Source: Patescibacteria group bacterium (lineage in GTDB: Bacteria > Patescibacteria > Paceibacteria > UBA9973 > UBA2103). From it: a DNA stretch of 12,575 nt. The notes beneath the pieces were generated by a model. That model did not search any database, had not been told where the DNA came from, and saw nothing but the letters and a program-made list of their open reading frames with translations. This document shows, piece by piece, positions 1 through 6,558 of this stretch (its first letter is position 1; every line of letters begins with the position of its first letter). The translations under genes were made by a program, and so were the position numbers. Location of the stretch: contig JAGWZP010000020.1 of the NCBI GenBank assembly GCA_018968865.1, positions 1-12,575 on the forward strand, written 5' to 3'.

Positions 1-959
1 ACCGGCATCTTGTCGGGGTCAAGGCCGAGCGTCTGCGTGATGTACGCGAAGACCGGCTGGTCGCGAGAGGGCGACATATCGATGCGCCACGTGCCCGTGC
101 CGAGATTCTCGCCGAGATTCGTCTCCTGCTTCAGCACGCCGAGCGTGACCGCCGCGCGCGTACCGGTCGCTTTCTCGGCCGCTTTCGCATACGTGAGCGC
201 GAGCCCGAACGGGATCGAGGCGCTGTCGCGCAGCATGAAGAGCTCGGAACGGATCTGCGCCGCGCTTCTCTGCGAAGCGGCGATAAGCTTTTGATAATTC
301 GCTTCGACGCCCTTGGTTTGTTCCAAAAGCTGCTGTTTTTCCTTCTCCTGCGCTTGGACCGCCTGCTTCGCGAGTTGGGCGACAGTCCGCAGCTGCTCCT
401 GCTCGGCGAGCCGCGCCTGGAGCGCCTCCTTCTCCATTTCGGTCGAGGAGCTCGTCTGCTCTATCTGATTGAAGGAGTTCGCGAGCGAGCTCTTGATGGA
501 CGTGAAGGCGTCGAGGTCGCTGAAGAAGCCGGAGACATCTTGGGAGCCGAGCGCGACCGAGACCACCGAGAAGGCGTCAAGCATCTGGGTCTGCCGCAAT
601 ATCTGCGCAAGCGATTCCTTTTCCGCCGAAAGCTGCGCCGAGAGCTGGGAGAGCGTCTGATTATGCACGCCGATATCGCCGTTCAACTGCGTGATGGTGA
701 GGTTGATGGCCTGTATCTGGAGCTGGGTTTTCTTTATCTCCGCATTAAAGGCGTCTATCTGGGTTTGGAGCGTTTGATGCTGGTTCTGGGCGGTGTCGAG
801 GAGCTGTTGCTGGGCGGCTATCTGGCTTTCAAGCACATTGAGCTGGTTTTGGAGGTCTTGTTGCCGCTGCGTCACCGCCTGCGCCGCACTGCTCTGCGCA
901 AACGCCGCGGCTGGCACGACCAAAGCGCAGAGGAATACCAAAAAGAAAAACCGACGCAT
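1..959 (-). CDS. Secreted coiled-coil protein with lytic-transglycosylase-like C-terminal domain (partial)
   Basis: Reading leftwards from the ATG at 957-959, the frame stays open to the window edge, giving 319 residues without a stop; the C-terminus is missing. Residues 1-21 form a Sec signal peptide (MRRFF, hydrophobic core, AFA cleavage site). Residues about 25-240 are Gln/Glu/Ala-rich heptad coiled coil, like the N-terminal regions of CwlO/EnvC-type peptidoglycan hydrolases. Residues about 250-290 (FGLALTYAKAAEKATG then LGVLKQETNLGENLG) look like an SLT lytic transglycosylase, with E279 as candidate catalytic glutamate. Inferred role: exported murein remodelling or a hydrolase activator. 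An extended -10 box lies 9 nt upstream of the ATG, so it can be transcribed apart from bL25. The coiled coil and signal peptide are clear; the enzymatic assignment is moderate, because most of the domain may lie outside. Confidence 0.75.
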   Translation of the reverse strand, partial: MRRFFFLVFLCALVVPAAAFAQSSAAQAVTQRQQDLQNQLNVLESQIAAQQQLLDTAQNQHQTLQTQIDAFNAEIKKTQLQIQAINLTITQLNGDIGVHNQTLSQLSAQLSAEKESLAQILRQTQMLDAFSVVSVALGSQDVSGFFSDLDAFTSIKSSLANSFNQIEQTSSSTEMEKEALQARLAEQEQLRTVAQLAKQAVQAQEKEKQQLLEQTKGVEANYQKLIAASQRSAAQIRSELFMLRDSASIPFGLALTYAKAAEKATGTRAAVTLGVLKQETNLGENLGTGTWRIDMSPSRDQPVFAYITQTLGLDPDKMP

Positions 960-968
960 GGTTCGGTC

Positions 969-977
969 ATTTTACCA
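969..977 (-). promoter_or_regulatory. Extended -10 promoter of the coiled-coil gene
   Basis: The minus strand reads TGGTAAAAT, that is TG, one base, then TAAAAT. Nine bases separate it from the ATG at 959, so the predicted 5' leader is only about 2-3 nt and has no room for a Shine-Dalgarno sequence. Confidence 0.55.
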
Positions 978-996
978 TGCGAAGTGCGGCAGTACT

Positions 997-1650
997 TTAC
1001 GCGCTCGGAGCTGCTGGTGCCTCGCCTTCTGCCTCTTCCTTGCCCTTCTTCTCGACTTCGATCGAAGAGATATCCGCCGGCGCGGCCGCTTCTTCTTCCT
1101 TCTCTTCCACGACCTCTTGCACGAGCGCGACGACTTCTTCTGGCGGCACAACGAGCGTGACGCCGGCCGGCAACACAAGGTCGCTCACATGAATCTTATC
1201 GCCAAGTGCCGCGAGCATCGCGAGATCGACTTCAATGTTGTGCGGAAGGTTCATCGGGTCCGCTTCCACTTCAAGTTCGTGGAGCACCTTCACGAGGTTT
1301 GCACCCGCCTCCACCGCCGGCGAAGCGCCGACGAAGACGAGCGGAATGGCGACTTCCACTTTCTCGCCCTTGGTCACCGCATAGAAATCGACGTGGCGCG
1401 GCAGGCTGGTGAGCGGGTCGAGGTCGACCTCGTGGATGAGGGTCGGAAGCGCTGCACCGAGGCCCTCGAGCGAAACGATCGTTGCCTCGCCCGCTTCGCG
1501 CAGGACTTTGCCGAACGCGGCGGCCGAAACGGTTATCGGCGTCGCCGCCTGGTGCGCGCCGTACACGACGGCAGGAATGGAACCCGTACGGCGAAGTCCC
1601 GGCGCCGGCGCGCTTTTTTCATCGCGCTTTGTGACTGCAAGCGTGAGCAT
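997..1650 (-). CDS. rplY: 50S ribosomal protein bL25 (TL5/CTC form)
   Basis: This 217-residue protein binds 5S rRNA in the large ribosomal subunit. The N-terminal domain shows the bL25 pattern (TKRDEK, then LRRTGSIPAVVYGAHQ, then HEVDLDPLT and HVDFYAV). The second beta domain of the long TL5/CTC form follows (PLVFVGASPAVEAGA to LPHNIEVDL to DKIHVSDLVLPAGV). The last 45 or so residues are an acidic, Lys/Ala-rich tail (EEVVALVQEVVEEKEEE). The ATG at 1650 is preferred to an in-frame GTG at 1671, because the family begins near MLTLAVTKRDEK and a TATAGT box lies between the two. The gene is followed 37 nt later by the coiled-coil gene with its own promoter. Family assignment is secure. Confidence 0.95.
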   Translation of the reverse strand: MLTLAVTKRDEKSAPAPGLRRTGSIPAVVYGAHQAATPITVSAAAFGKVLREAGEATIVSLEGLGAALPTLIHEVDLDPLTSLPRHVDFYAVTKGEKVEVAIPLVFVGASPAVEAGANLVKVLHELEVEADPMNLPHNIEVDLAMLAALGDKIHVSDLVLPAGVTLVVPPEEVVALVQEVVEEKEEEAAAPADISSIEVEKKGKEEAEGEAPAAPSA

Positions 1651-1659
1651 GGTGGGCGC

Positions 1660-1665
1660 ACTATA
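1660..1665 (-). promoter_or_regulatory. rplY: -10 box of bL25
   Basis: The minus strand reads TATAGT, nine bases before the ATG at 1650. Unlike most promoters here, it lacks the TG of an extended -10. The predicted leader is about 2-3 nt. A -35 box was not convincing. Confidence 0.5.
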
Positions 1666-1694
1666 CCGCACTCATCATCATCCCGCAACAATTC

Positions 1695-1723
1695 TCATAA
1701 AGGACATCGCAAGTCCTTTATGA
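1695..1723. repeat. Family A palindromic element, copy 1
   Basis: A perfect 11-bp stem (TCATAAAGGAC pairing with GTCCTTTATGA) closes the 7-nt loop ATCGCAA. The 15-base core GGACATCGCAAGTCC is identical to that of the copies at 5355, 5387 (inverted) and 8175. It lies 2 nt beyond the aldolase stop and upstream of the bL25 promoter. It could act as a transcript 3'-end hairpin for the aldolase mRNA, but no U-tract follows it on that strand. Confidence 0.85.
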
Positions 1724-1725
1724 AG

Positions 1726-2718
1726 TTAGGCGAGGGCGGAGGAAACCTTCGCGAGGCGCGCAAGGAACGCGGCGCGCGCGGCGGGGACGTTCTCTTCCTT
1801 GCCCTTCCAGAGCGCGAGCGCTTCTTCCTGAAGCGCGCGCGCATACGAAAAGGTGAGTGGCCAAGGGGCGGAAACCTCCCTCGCCTTGCGCGTTATCGCG
1901 GCAAGGTTTTCGGTCGCCTGCTCGGGCGTCTGCCCGCCCGAGAGGAATACGACGCCCGCTACCTGGCGCGGTACGCTCTTCATGAGCGCCGCAAGCGTAT
2001 CCTCCGCGACCTCTTCCGGCGTATCGCTCCTCCCGCTTTCCTTCCCCGAAAGCGCCATCGCCGTTTTCAAAATCACGCCCGCCCTATCGACCGAATGTTC
2101 TTCCAGCACTGAAAAAACCGTCAGGAGCGTCTCTTCGATGACCGCGCGGGCGCGGGCGCGGCTGTGCTTCCCTTCCATCAGCACTTCCGGTTCGATGATC
2201 GGCACGAGGCCCGCCGTCTGCACTTCCTTCGCATAACTCGCAAGGCGCTTGGCATTCTCGTGCAGCGCGGATGCGGAAGGGAATTCATCGCCCTCGATGC
2301 GGATGACCGCGCGCCATTTGGTAAAGACTGCTCCCTGCTTCTTATACGCCGCGAGCCGTTCGGGAAGGTCGAGGAGGCCTTGCGTGATGAGCTCGCTCGG
2401 ACTCGTAGGTATCTGCTCCGTACCGAGGTCGACCTTCACGCCGGGCAGAATGCCGCGCGCCGCAAGCGATTTCGGGAACAGTTTTTTGTCGTTCCCCTTT
2501 TCGGCCAGCGTTTCGGAAAAAAGAATGATGCCCGAGAGATGCCGCTCGATGCCCTCGGCGCCGAAGAAGAGGTCGCGGAACTGCCGGCGCATCTCCGGAC
2601 CCGTCGAAATGCCGAAGTCGGCGAGGCGCTTGGTCGCGGTGTGGACGCTCTCATCCGCGGCAAGGATGCCCTTGCCGGGTGCAACGAGCGAGCGGGCGAG
2701 CGCGACGAGGTCGGTCAT
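1726..2718 (-). CDS. Class I fructose-bisphosphate aldolase
   Basis: This cytoplasmic enzyme reversibly cleaves fructose 1,6-bisphosphate to DHAP and glyceraldehyde 3-phosphate through a Schiff base. The 330 residues match the vertebrate/plant-type class I family in order: GKGILAADES (16-24), ILFSETL (65-71), GVKVDLG (93-99), FTKWRAVIRIEGDEFPSASA (132-151), LVPIIEPEVLMEG (171-183), AGVILKTAMALSG (213-225), GVVFLSGGQT (255-264) and PWPLTFSYARALQ (285-297). K218 aligns with the Schiff-base lysine, and K134, E177 and D22 with active-site residues. The ATG at 2718 is favoured over an in-frame TTG at 2724 because of promoter spacing and the family N-terminus. It is divergent from the PfkB kinase and supplies the GAPDH and transketolase substrate made elsewhere in the window. 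Length and motifs are normal. Confidence 0.95.
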   Translation of the reverse strand: MTDLVALARSLVAPGKGILAADESVHTATKRLADFGISTGPEMRRQFRDLFFGAEGIERHLSGIILFSETLAEKGNDKKLFPKSLAARGILPGVKVDLGTEQIPTSPSELITQGLLDLPERLAAYKKQGAVFTKWRAVIRIEGDEFPSASALHENAKRLASYAKEVQTAGLVPIIEPEVLMEGKHSRARARAVIEETLLTVFSVLEEHSVDRAGVILKTAMALSGKESGRSDTPEEVAEDTLAALMKSVPRQVAGVVFLSGGQTPEQATENLAAITRKAREVSAPWPLTFSYARALQEEALALWKGKEENVPAARAAFLARLAKVSSALA

Positions 2719-2724
2719 ATACAA

Positions 2725-2733
2725 ATGTTAGCA
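2725..2733 (-). promoter_or_regulatory. Extended -10 promoter of the aldolase
   Basis: The minus strand reads TGCTAACAT, six bases before the ATG at 2718, which predicts transcription starting at or next to the A of the ATG (leaderless). Its TG lies in the palindrome TAGCATGCTA, which also holds the TG of the opposing promoter. Confidence 0.55.
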
Positions 2734-2742
2734 TGCTACACT
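2734..2742 (+). promoter_or_regulatory. Extended -10 promoter of the PfkB kinase
   Basis: The plus strand reads TGCTACACT, nine bases before the ATG at 2752. Together with the opposing box at 2725-2733 it forms a near-symmetric divergent pair with directly abutting TG motifs, so RNA polymerase should be unable to occupy both at once. Confidence 0.55.
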
Positions 2743-2751
2743 CTTATCCAT

Positions 2752-3735
2752 ATGGACTTCATTGCTATCGGTGACACGACCGTCGACGAATTTATCAAGC
2801 TGGAGGAGGCGCAGGTGAATTGCGACGTCAACCACGAGAACTGCACCATCTCCATGAAGTGGGGCGACAAAATCCCCTACGAATTTTCCGTGCTCGTGCC
2901 GGGGGTCGGGAACGCCGCAAATGCCGCCGTGGCCGCCGCCCGCCTCGGCCTCTCCTCCGCGTTCGTTTCGAATGTCGGCAAGGACAAATTCGGCGACGAT
3001 ATCCTCGCGACCTTCGCGAGAGAAGGCGTCGACACGCGCTACGTCGCGGTGAACGACGGCATCCCGACCAATCATCATTATGTGCTCATGTACGACGCCG
3101 AACGGACCATTCTTATCCGACACCAAGTGTACCCGTATCTCATTCCCGAAGAGCTCGTCCCGCCGAAATGGTTTTATCTCTCGTCGATCGGCGAACACGC
3201 CGAGGCATTCCATACCGAGCTTGCGGCATGGCTCGCGGAACATCCGGAAACGAAGCTTGCCCTCCAGCCCGGCACCTTCCAAATAAAAATGGGCAAGGAA
3301 CGCCTTGCACCCCTCTATGCCGCGACCGAGTTTTTCGCCAGCAACAAAGAGGAGGCCGAATGCATCTTGGGGCTCGGCGAGACGGACCCTAAGGTGCTTT
3401 TGGAGAGCATACGCGCGCTCGGACCGAAGACGGTGCTCATCACCGATGGTACGAACGGCGCGTACGCCTACGACGGCGCCGAGATGCTCAAGATACCCAT
3501 GTATCCGGATTCGCGGCCACCCGTAAGCCGCACCGGCGCCGGCGACGCGATGACCTCGACCATCGTGGCCGCGCTCGCGCTCGGGCTGCCGCTTCGCGAC
3601 GCCCTCCTCTGGGGGCCGATAAACGCCATGGCGGTCGTACAGGAAATCGGCGCGCAGAAAGGTCTTCTCACGCGCGAAAAAATTGAATCCTATATCGCGA
3701 GCGCACCCGCGGAATACGCGATAACACCGCTCTAG
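2752..3735 (+). CDS. PfkB/ribokinase-family sugar kinase, substrate unknown
   Basis: The 327-residue protein is a PfkB-fold ATP-dependent carbohydrate kinase. Visible features are the N-terminal strand MDFIAIGDTTVDEF, the glycine motif GVGNAANAAVAAARLG (51-66; family signature 1), the NKEEAE motif (198-203, family NxxE) and PVSRTGAGDAMTS (257-269; signature 2), with D265 as catalytic base and the GAG anion hole. Residues 20-45 form a short lid with two cysteines. The ATG at 2752 follows an extended -10 box by 9 nt; the longer open frame upstream (from 2164) is antisense to the aldolase and is not used. Divergence from an aldolase and closeness to the pentose-phosphate operon make a fructose-6-phosphate or other sugar-phosphate substrate attractive, but ribokinase, fructokinase or nucleoside kinase cannot be excluded. 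Confidence 0.9.
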   Translation: MDFIAIGDTTVDEFIKLEEAQVNCDVNHENCTISMKWGDKIPYEFSVLVPGVGNAANAAVAAARLGLSSAFVSNVGKDKFGDDILATFAREGVDTRYVAVNDGIPTNHHYVLMYDAERTILIRHQVYPYLIPEELVPPKWFYLSSIGEHAEAFHTELAAWLAEHPETKLALQPGTFQIKMGKERLAPLYAATEFFASNKEEAECILGLGETDPKVLLESIRALGPKTVLITDGTNGAYAYDGAEMLKIPMYPDSRPPVSRTGAGDAMTSTIVAALALGLPLRDALLWGPINAMAVVQEIGAQKGLLTREKIESYIASAPAEYAITPL

Positions 3736-3765
3736 CCGCGCGGCGACCAGGTCGCCGCGCGGCTA
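3733..3765. terminator. Bidirectional hairpin made from two convergent stop codons
   Basis: A perfect 15-bp GC-rich stem (TAGCCGCGCGGCGAC pairing with GTCGCCGCGCGGCTA) closes a 3-nt CAG loop. The left TAG is the stop of the PfkB kinase; the right CTA is the TAG stop of the convergent small membrane protein. No U-tract follows on either strand, so it may block or stabilise transcript ends rather than act as a classical intrinsic terminator. Confidence 0.75.
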
Positions 3766-3927
3766 CTGGTTTAGGATCGATTGCTGGAGCGGCGCGTAAT
3801 TCGCCTCACTGCCGCCGAATGTCGTATTGAAATTATTTCCGTAGACCACATGCAGGATGAGCCACGTCGCGCTCGCCGCCGCGATGGCGACAATCAGCAT
3901 CGCGAAGTAAAAATTCACCCCTTTCAT
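3763..3927 (-). CDS. Small single-helix membrane protein, unknown function
   Basis: This 54-residue frame begins at the ATG at 3925-3927 (MKGVNFYFAMLIVAIAAASA) and stops at TAG 3763-3765. Residues 6-28 form one strongly hydrophobic helix (FYFAMLIVAIAAASATWLILHVV), followed by a polar Asn/Gln/Ser-rich tail of about 25 residues (YGNNFNTTFGGSEAN then YAPLQQSILNQ). It looks like a membrane-anchored small protein or pseudopilin-like stub; no family is recognised. It lies 3 nt after the transketolase C stop and could be read through from the operon, but it also has its own extended -10 box at 3935-3943. Support comes from the start, helix, promoter, and stop embedded in the shared hairpin. Confidence 0.65.
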   Translation of the reverse strand: MKGVNFYFAMLIVAIAAASATWLILHVVYGNNFNTTFGGSEANYAPLQQSILNQ

Positions 3928-3930
3928 ACT

Positions 3931-4923
3931 CTAAGGTATACCACGAACGAACGACTGTGCGGTTTCCTCTATGTGGGCAGCGTCAAGTCCATAATGCGCA
4001 AGAAGTTCGTTCGGAGAACCCGATTGGCCGAATTGATCTTCGATACCGAGCCGTCGAAGCGGCACGGGATGCGCCCGCGCCAAAAATTCTGCGACGGCGC
4101 TTCCGAAACCGCCCGCCGTTTGGTGCTCTTCAACCGTTATGACGCGGCCTGCTTGCCGAGCCGCCCTTAGCACCGCCTCCCCGTCGAGCGGCTTGATCGT
4201 CGGCACGTGAAGCACGATGGTCCCGACTCCTTTTGCGGCGAGCGCGTAGGCCGCGAGGAGCGCGGTATGGCTCATTGTGCCGGTTGCAAGCAGCGCGACC
4301 TGCGGCGTATCCGATGCAAACAGTACGAGCGCCTTCCCGATGGAAAACGGCGTCTCGCGGGTCGTGAAGACGGGCGTCGCGGCGCGGCCGAAGCGGATAT
4401 AGACCGGCCCGTCCGTCTGCGCCGCCGCGACAACCGCCTTCCGCGCCTCTTCCGCGTCGGCGGGCGCGATGACCGTCATGTTCGGGAGCATGCGCATGAG
4501 CCCGATGTCTTCAAGCATCTGGTGCGTCGCGCCGTCGGGGCCGACCGAAACGCCCGCATGCATGCCGCATATCTTGACCGGCACGCGATTGAGCGCGATG
4601 GTGGTGCGTATCTGTTCGTAATTTCTGCCGGGATTGAATGCGGCATAGCTTGCGGTGAACGGGATCTTCCCCGCGGCCGCCATGCCGCTCGCGACCGTCG
4701 CCATGTTCTGTTCGGCGACGCCCATTTCGATGAACCGGTCGGGAAATTCTTTCTGGAACCATTCGGCGCGCGTGCTCTCGGCGAGGTCGGCGCAGAGCAC
4801 CACCACGCGCGGATCGGCCTTTCCGGCCTCGACCGCGCCCGTACCGAAGCCGTCGCGCGTCGGCTTCTGCTCGATGTCGGTTGCGAACACTTCTGCGGAC
4901 AGTTGTGCGGCGGCGTTAAGCAT
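3931..4923 (-). CDS. tkt: Transketolase, C-terminal subunit
   Basis: This 330-residue protein supplies the pyrimidine-binding and C-terminal domains of a two-gene transketolase, which moves two-carbon ketol units between sugar phosphates with thiamine diphosphate. Visible features are TRDGFGTG (22-29), VVLCADLAEST (41-51), RFIEMGVAEQNM (63-74) with E71 as the glutamate activating the thiamine ring, FTASYAAFNPGRNYEQIR (89-106), GMHAGVSVGPDGATHQMLED (119-138), and in the C-terminal domain VALLATGTMSH and VITVEEHQTAGGFGSAVAEF. Its ATG overlaps the stop of the N subunit by 8 nt (ATGCTTAA), so translation is probably coupled and stoichiometric. The split form is common in archaea and CPR. Assignment is secure; 1-deoxyxylulose-5-phosphate synthase is unlikely because the gene is split and has transketolase neighbours. 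Confidence 0.95.
   Translation of the reverse strand: MLNAAAQLSAEVFATDIEQKPTRDGFGTGAVEAGKADPRVVVLCADLAESTRAEWFQKEFPDRFIEMGVAEQNMATVASGMAAAGKIPFTASYAAFNPGRNYEQIRTTIALNRVPVKICGMHAGVSVGPDGATHQMLEDIGLMRMLPNMTVIAPADAEEARKAVVAAAQTDGPVYIRFGRAATPVFTTRETPFSIGKALVLFASDTPQVALLATGTMSHTALLAAYALAAKGVGTIVLHVPTIKPLDGEAVLRAARQAGRVITVEEHQTAGGFGSAVAEFLARAHPVPLRRLGIEDQFGQSGSPNELLAHYGLDAAHIEETAQSFVRGIP
3935..3943 (-). promoter_or_regulatory. Extended -10 promoter of the small membrane protein
   Basis: The minus strand reads TGGTATACC, seven bases before the ATG at 3927 and inside the last codons of the transketolase C gene. It predicts a leaderless message. Confidence 0.45.
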
Positions 4924-5839
4924 ATTCGTGCGGTATTTTCCCTTTCATCGTGCGTATCTCTTTCAAAAATCGCTTCCCTTCTTCGGCCGTCGGCGGCTTG
5001 CCGTGCCAGTGATAATCAAATTCTATTTCGGACACGCCCTTGCCGGGAATGGTGTGTGCGATGATGAGTGTCGGCTTCTCGTAAATTGCCTTCGCTTCGT
5101 CGACGGCTCCGATGAAAGCCGCGATATCATTGCCGCCGACCTCGATGACATGCCAGTTGAACGCGCGGTACTTATCCGCAATCGGCTCGAGCGGCATCAC
5201 GTTCTCGGTCATGCCGTCTATCTGGATATTGTTGCGGTCCATGACGGCGGTGAGGTTGGCGAGTTTGTATTTCCCCGCGAACATCGCAGCTTCCCAGGTA
5301 TTCCCCTCCTGCTGTTCGCCGTCGCTTATGAGGCAGTACACCCTCCGTTTATCCAAAAAGGACATCGCAAGTCCTTTTTTAGATTCAGGACTTGCGATGT
5401 CCTTTTTTTCATCCATTCGGAATGCATACGCCATGCCCGCGGCCTGCGAGAGGCCTTCGCCGAGCGGTCCGGAGGTCGTTTCGAGCCCGGGCAGGCGCAA
5501 ACGCTCCGGATGCCCTTGGAGCCGGCTGCCGAACTTGCGGAGCGTCAAGCATTCTTCAAGGGGGAAATAGCCGGCGTGCGCCATCGTTGCATAGAGCACC
5601 GGGCAGATATGGCCATTGCTAAGCACGAGCCGGTCGCGCTCCTCCCACGCGGGATTCTTCGGGTCGTGCTTCAAAATATGAAAATACAATGCGGTAAAAA
5701 TATCCGCCATACCCAAGGGGCCCGCCGTGTGCCCGCTCTCCGCGGCGACAAGCATCGTGATAATCGTCTCGCGGATGGCTTCCGCCTTTTTTTCAAGCGC
5801 ACGCACTTCTTCGTCGGTGAGTGCCATGCTTTGCATCAT
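4916..5839 (-). CDS. tkt: Transketolase, N-terminal subunit, with in-frame palindromic insertion
   Basis: The 307-residue protein is the diphosphate-binding half of the split transketolase. Motifs in order are ESGHTAGPLGMADIFTALYF (34-53), RLVLSNGHICPVLYA (70-84), TTSGPLGEGLSQAAGMA (121-137), then CLISDGEQQEG (169-179) and DRNNIQIDG (201-209). The last two form the Mg/ThDP site, with SDG in place of the usual GDG. Residues 145-162 (KKDIASPESKKGLAMSFL) come from two inverted family A repeats at 5355-5407 and lie in the loop just before the RVYCLISDGE strand, where relatives have only a few residues. The start ATG overlaps the previous stop as ATGA; ATGs at 5836 and 5827 are alternatives. It is the fourth gene of the operon, coupled to the C subunit by an 8-nt overlap. 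The frame is intact and catalytic motifs remain, so it is probably active. Confidence 0.95.
   Translation of the reverse strand: MMQSMALTDEEVRALEKKAEAIRETIITMLVAAESGHTAGPLGMADIFTALYFHILKHDPKNPAWEERDRLVLSNGHICPVLYATMAHAGYFPLEECLTLRKFGSRLQGHPERLRLPGLETTSGPLGEGLSQAAGMAYAFRMDEKKDIASPESKKGLAMSFLDKRRVYCLISDGEQQEGNTWEAAMFAGKYKLANLTAVMDRNNIQIDGMTENVMPLEPIADKYRAFNWHVIEVGGNDIAAFIGAVDEAKAIYEKPTLIIAHTIPGKGVSEIEFDYHWHGKPPTAEEGKRFLKEIRTMKGKIPHEYA
5355..5380. repeat. Family A palindromic element, copy 2, inside the transketolase N gene
   Basis: The 26 bases at 5355-5380 are identical to those at 8175-8200: a 9-bp A/GGAC stem around the ATCGCAA loop followed by six T. It is translated on the minus strand as part of the transketolase insertion. 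With copy 3 it forms a 21-bp inverted repeat. Confidence 0.9.
5387..5407. repeat. Family A palindromic element, copy 3 (inverted), inside the transketolase N gene
   Basis: The core GGACTTGCGATGTCC is the exact reverse complement of copies 1, 2 and 4. Positions 5387-5407 are fully complementary to 5355-5375 with an 11-nt spacer, so the pair could fold as one 21-bp hairpin in the transketolase mRNA. Head-to-head pairing recalls BIMEs of REP elements. Confidence 0.9.
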
Positions 5840-6555
5840 ACCCCATACGGGGTCTGGAGCGCGTCAAACGCCGCGAGCACGGCGGATGGATTGCCCGCGC
5901 GCAGAAGCGCCGACCCGACGACGAGGTGAGAGACGCCGAGCGCGACGAGCTCTTTCGCCTGTTCGAGCGAGACGCCTCCGTCGACTTGGACGGAAATTCC
6001 CGGATGCCGGAGGCGGAACACGCGAACCTTCTCGAGGACGCGCCGGTCGAACGGCTGTCCTTGGCGGCCTATCCGCGCAATGCCCATGAACTGCACATAG
6101 TCGACCTCGCCGAGGTACGGTTCGATGAGCGCGAGGTCGCTCGCGATATTGAGCGCAATGCCGAAAGAGACCAAGTCGGATGCGAAGCCGCCGCCGGCGC
6201 CATACCGCTTCCGGACGGAGGCGAGCAGCCGCGGCAGGTCGGTCGTGCTCTCGGCGTGGAAGGTGAGGCGGGTCGCGCCGAGCGCGAGCCAGACGCCCGC
6301 GGCGAGCTCGGCGTCGAAGCACATCAGGTCAACCTCATATGAAAGGCGGTCGAGATGCGGGAGCAGGTCGCCGCGCTCGATCTGGTCGCGCAGTTCCGCT
6401 GGGGCGGTATACGGCCATGATGCGGGCGATGCGAACTTCCCGTCCACGATATCGATCTGCACGCGGCCCACCAAGGGGAGAGATGCAAAAAGCGCGAGCC
6501 TCTCTTCAAGCTCGCGTTTCGAGGTCGGGAGTACGGCCGGAACGACGAGGCTCAT
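5836..6555 (-). CDS. Ribulose-phosphate 3-epimerase-like TIM-barrel protein with altered metal ligands
   Basis: This 239-residue protein follows the ribulose-phosphate 3-epimerase fold motif by motif: VPAVLPTSKRELEE at the start, VQIDIVDGKFASPASWPY (32-49), SYEVDLMCFD (72-81), RLTFHAEST (95-103), FGIALNIASD, VDYVQFMGIARIGRQGQPF (phosphate/loop region), VQVDGGV, and VVGSALL (second phosphate site). In classical epimerases the catalytic metal is held by His-Asp-His-Asp (HxDVMDG, HLM, VDGG). Here the first His is Gln and the second is Asp (DLM), while both Asp remain. I recall similar substitutions in a CPR-wide group. Its place between rpiB and transketolase argues for ribulose-5-phosphate/xylulose-5-phosphate interconversion, but metal use or substrate may differ. 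It starts 3 nt after the rpiB stop and overlaps transketolase N by ATGA. Confidence 0.85.
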   Translation of the reverse strand: MSLVVPAVLPTSKRELEERLALFASLPLVGRVQIDIVDGKFASPASWPYTAPAELRDQIERGDLLPHLDRLSYEVDLMCFDAELAAGVWLALGATRLTFHAESTTDLPRLLASVRKRYGAGGGFASDLVSFGIALNIASDLALIEPYLGEVDYVQFMGIARIGRQGQPFDRRVLEKVRVFRLRHPGISVQVDGGVSLEQAKELVALGVSHLVVGSALLRAGNPSAVLAAFDALQTPYGV

Positions 6556-6558
6556 GGC

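Noticed and set aside
793..2112. Long plus-strand open frame across bL25 and the aldolase
   Set aside because: It is Arg-rich, low-complexity antisense of two well-recognised minus-strand genes; high GC creates such shadows. The same applies to frames at 291-1160, 4207-5064, 4655-5929 and 6971-7891.
2164..2751. N-terminal extension of the kinase frame
   Set aside because: Antisense to the aldolase with no homology; family start and promoter place the ATG at 2752.
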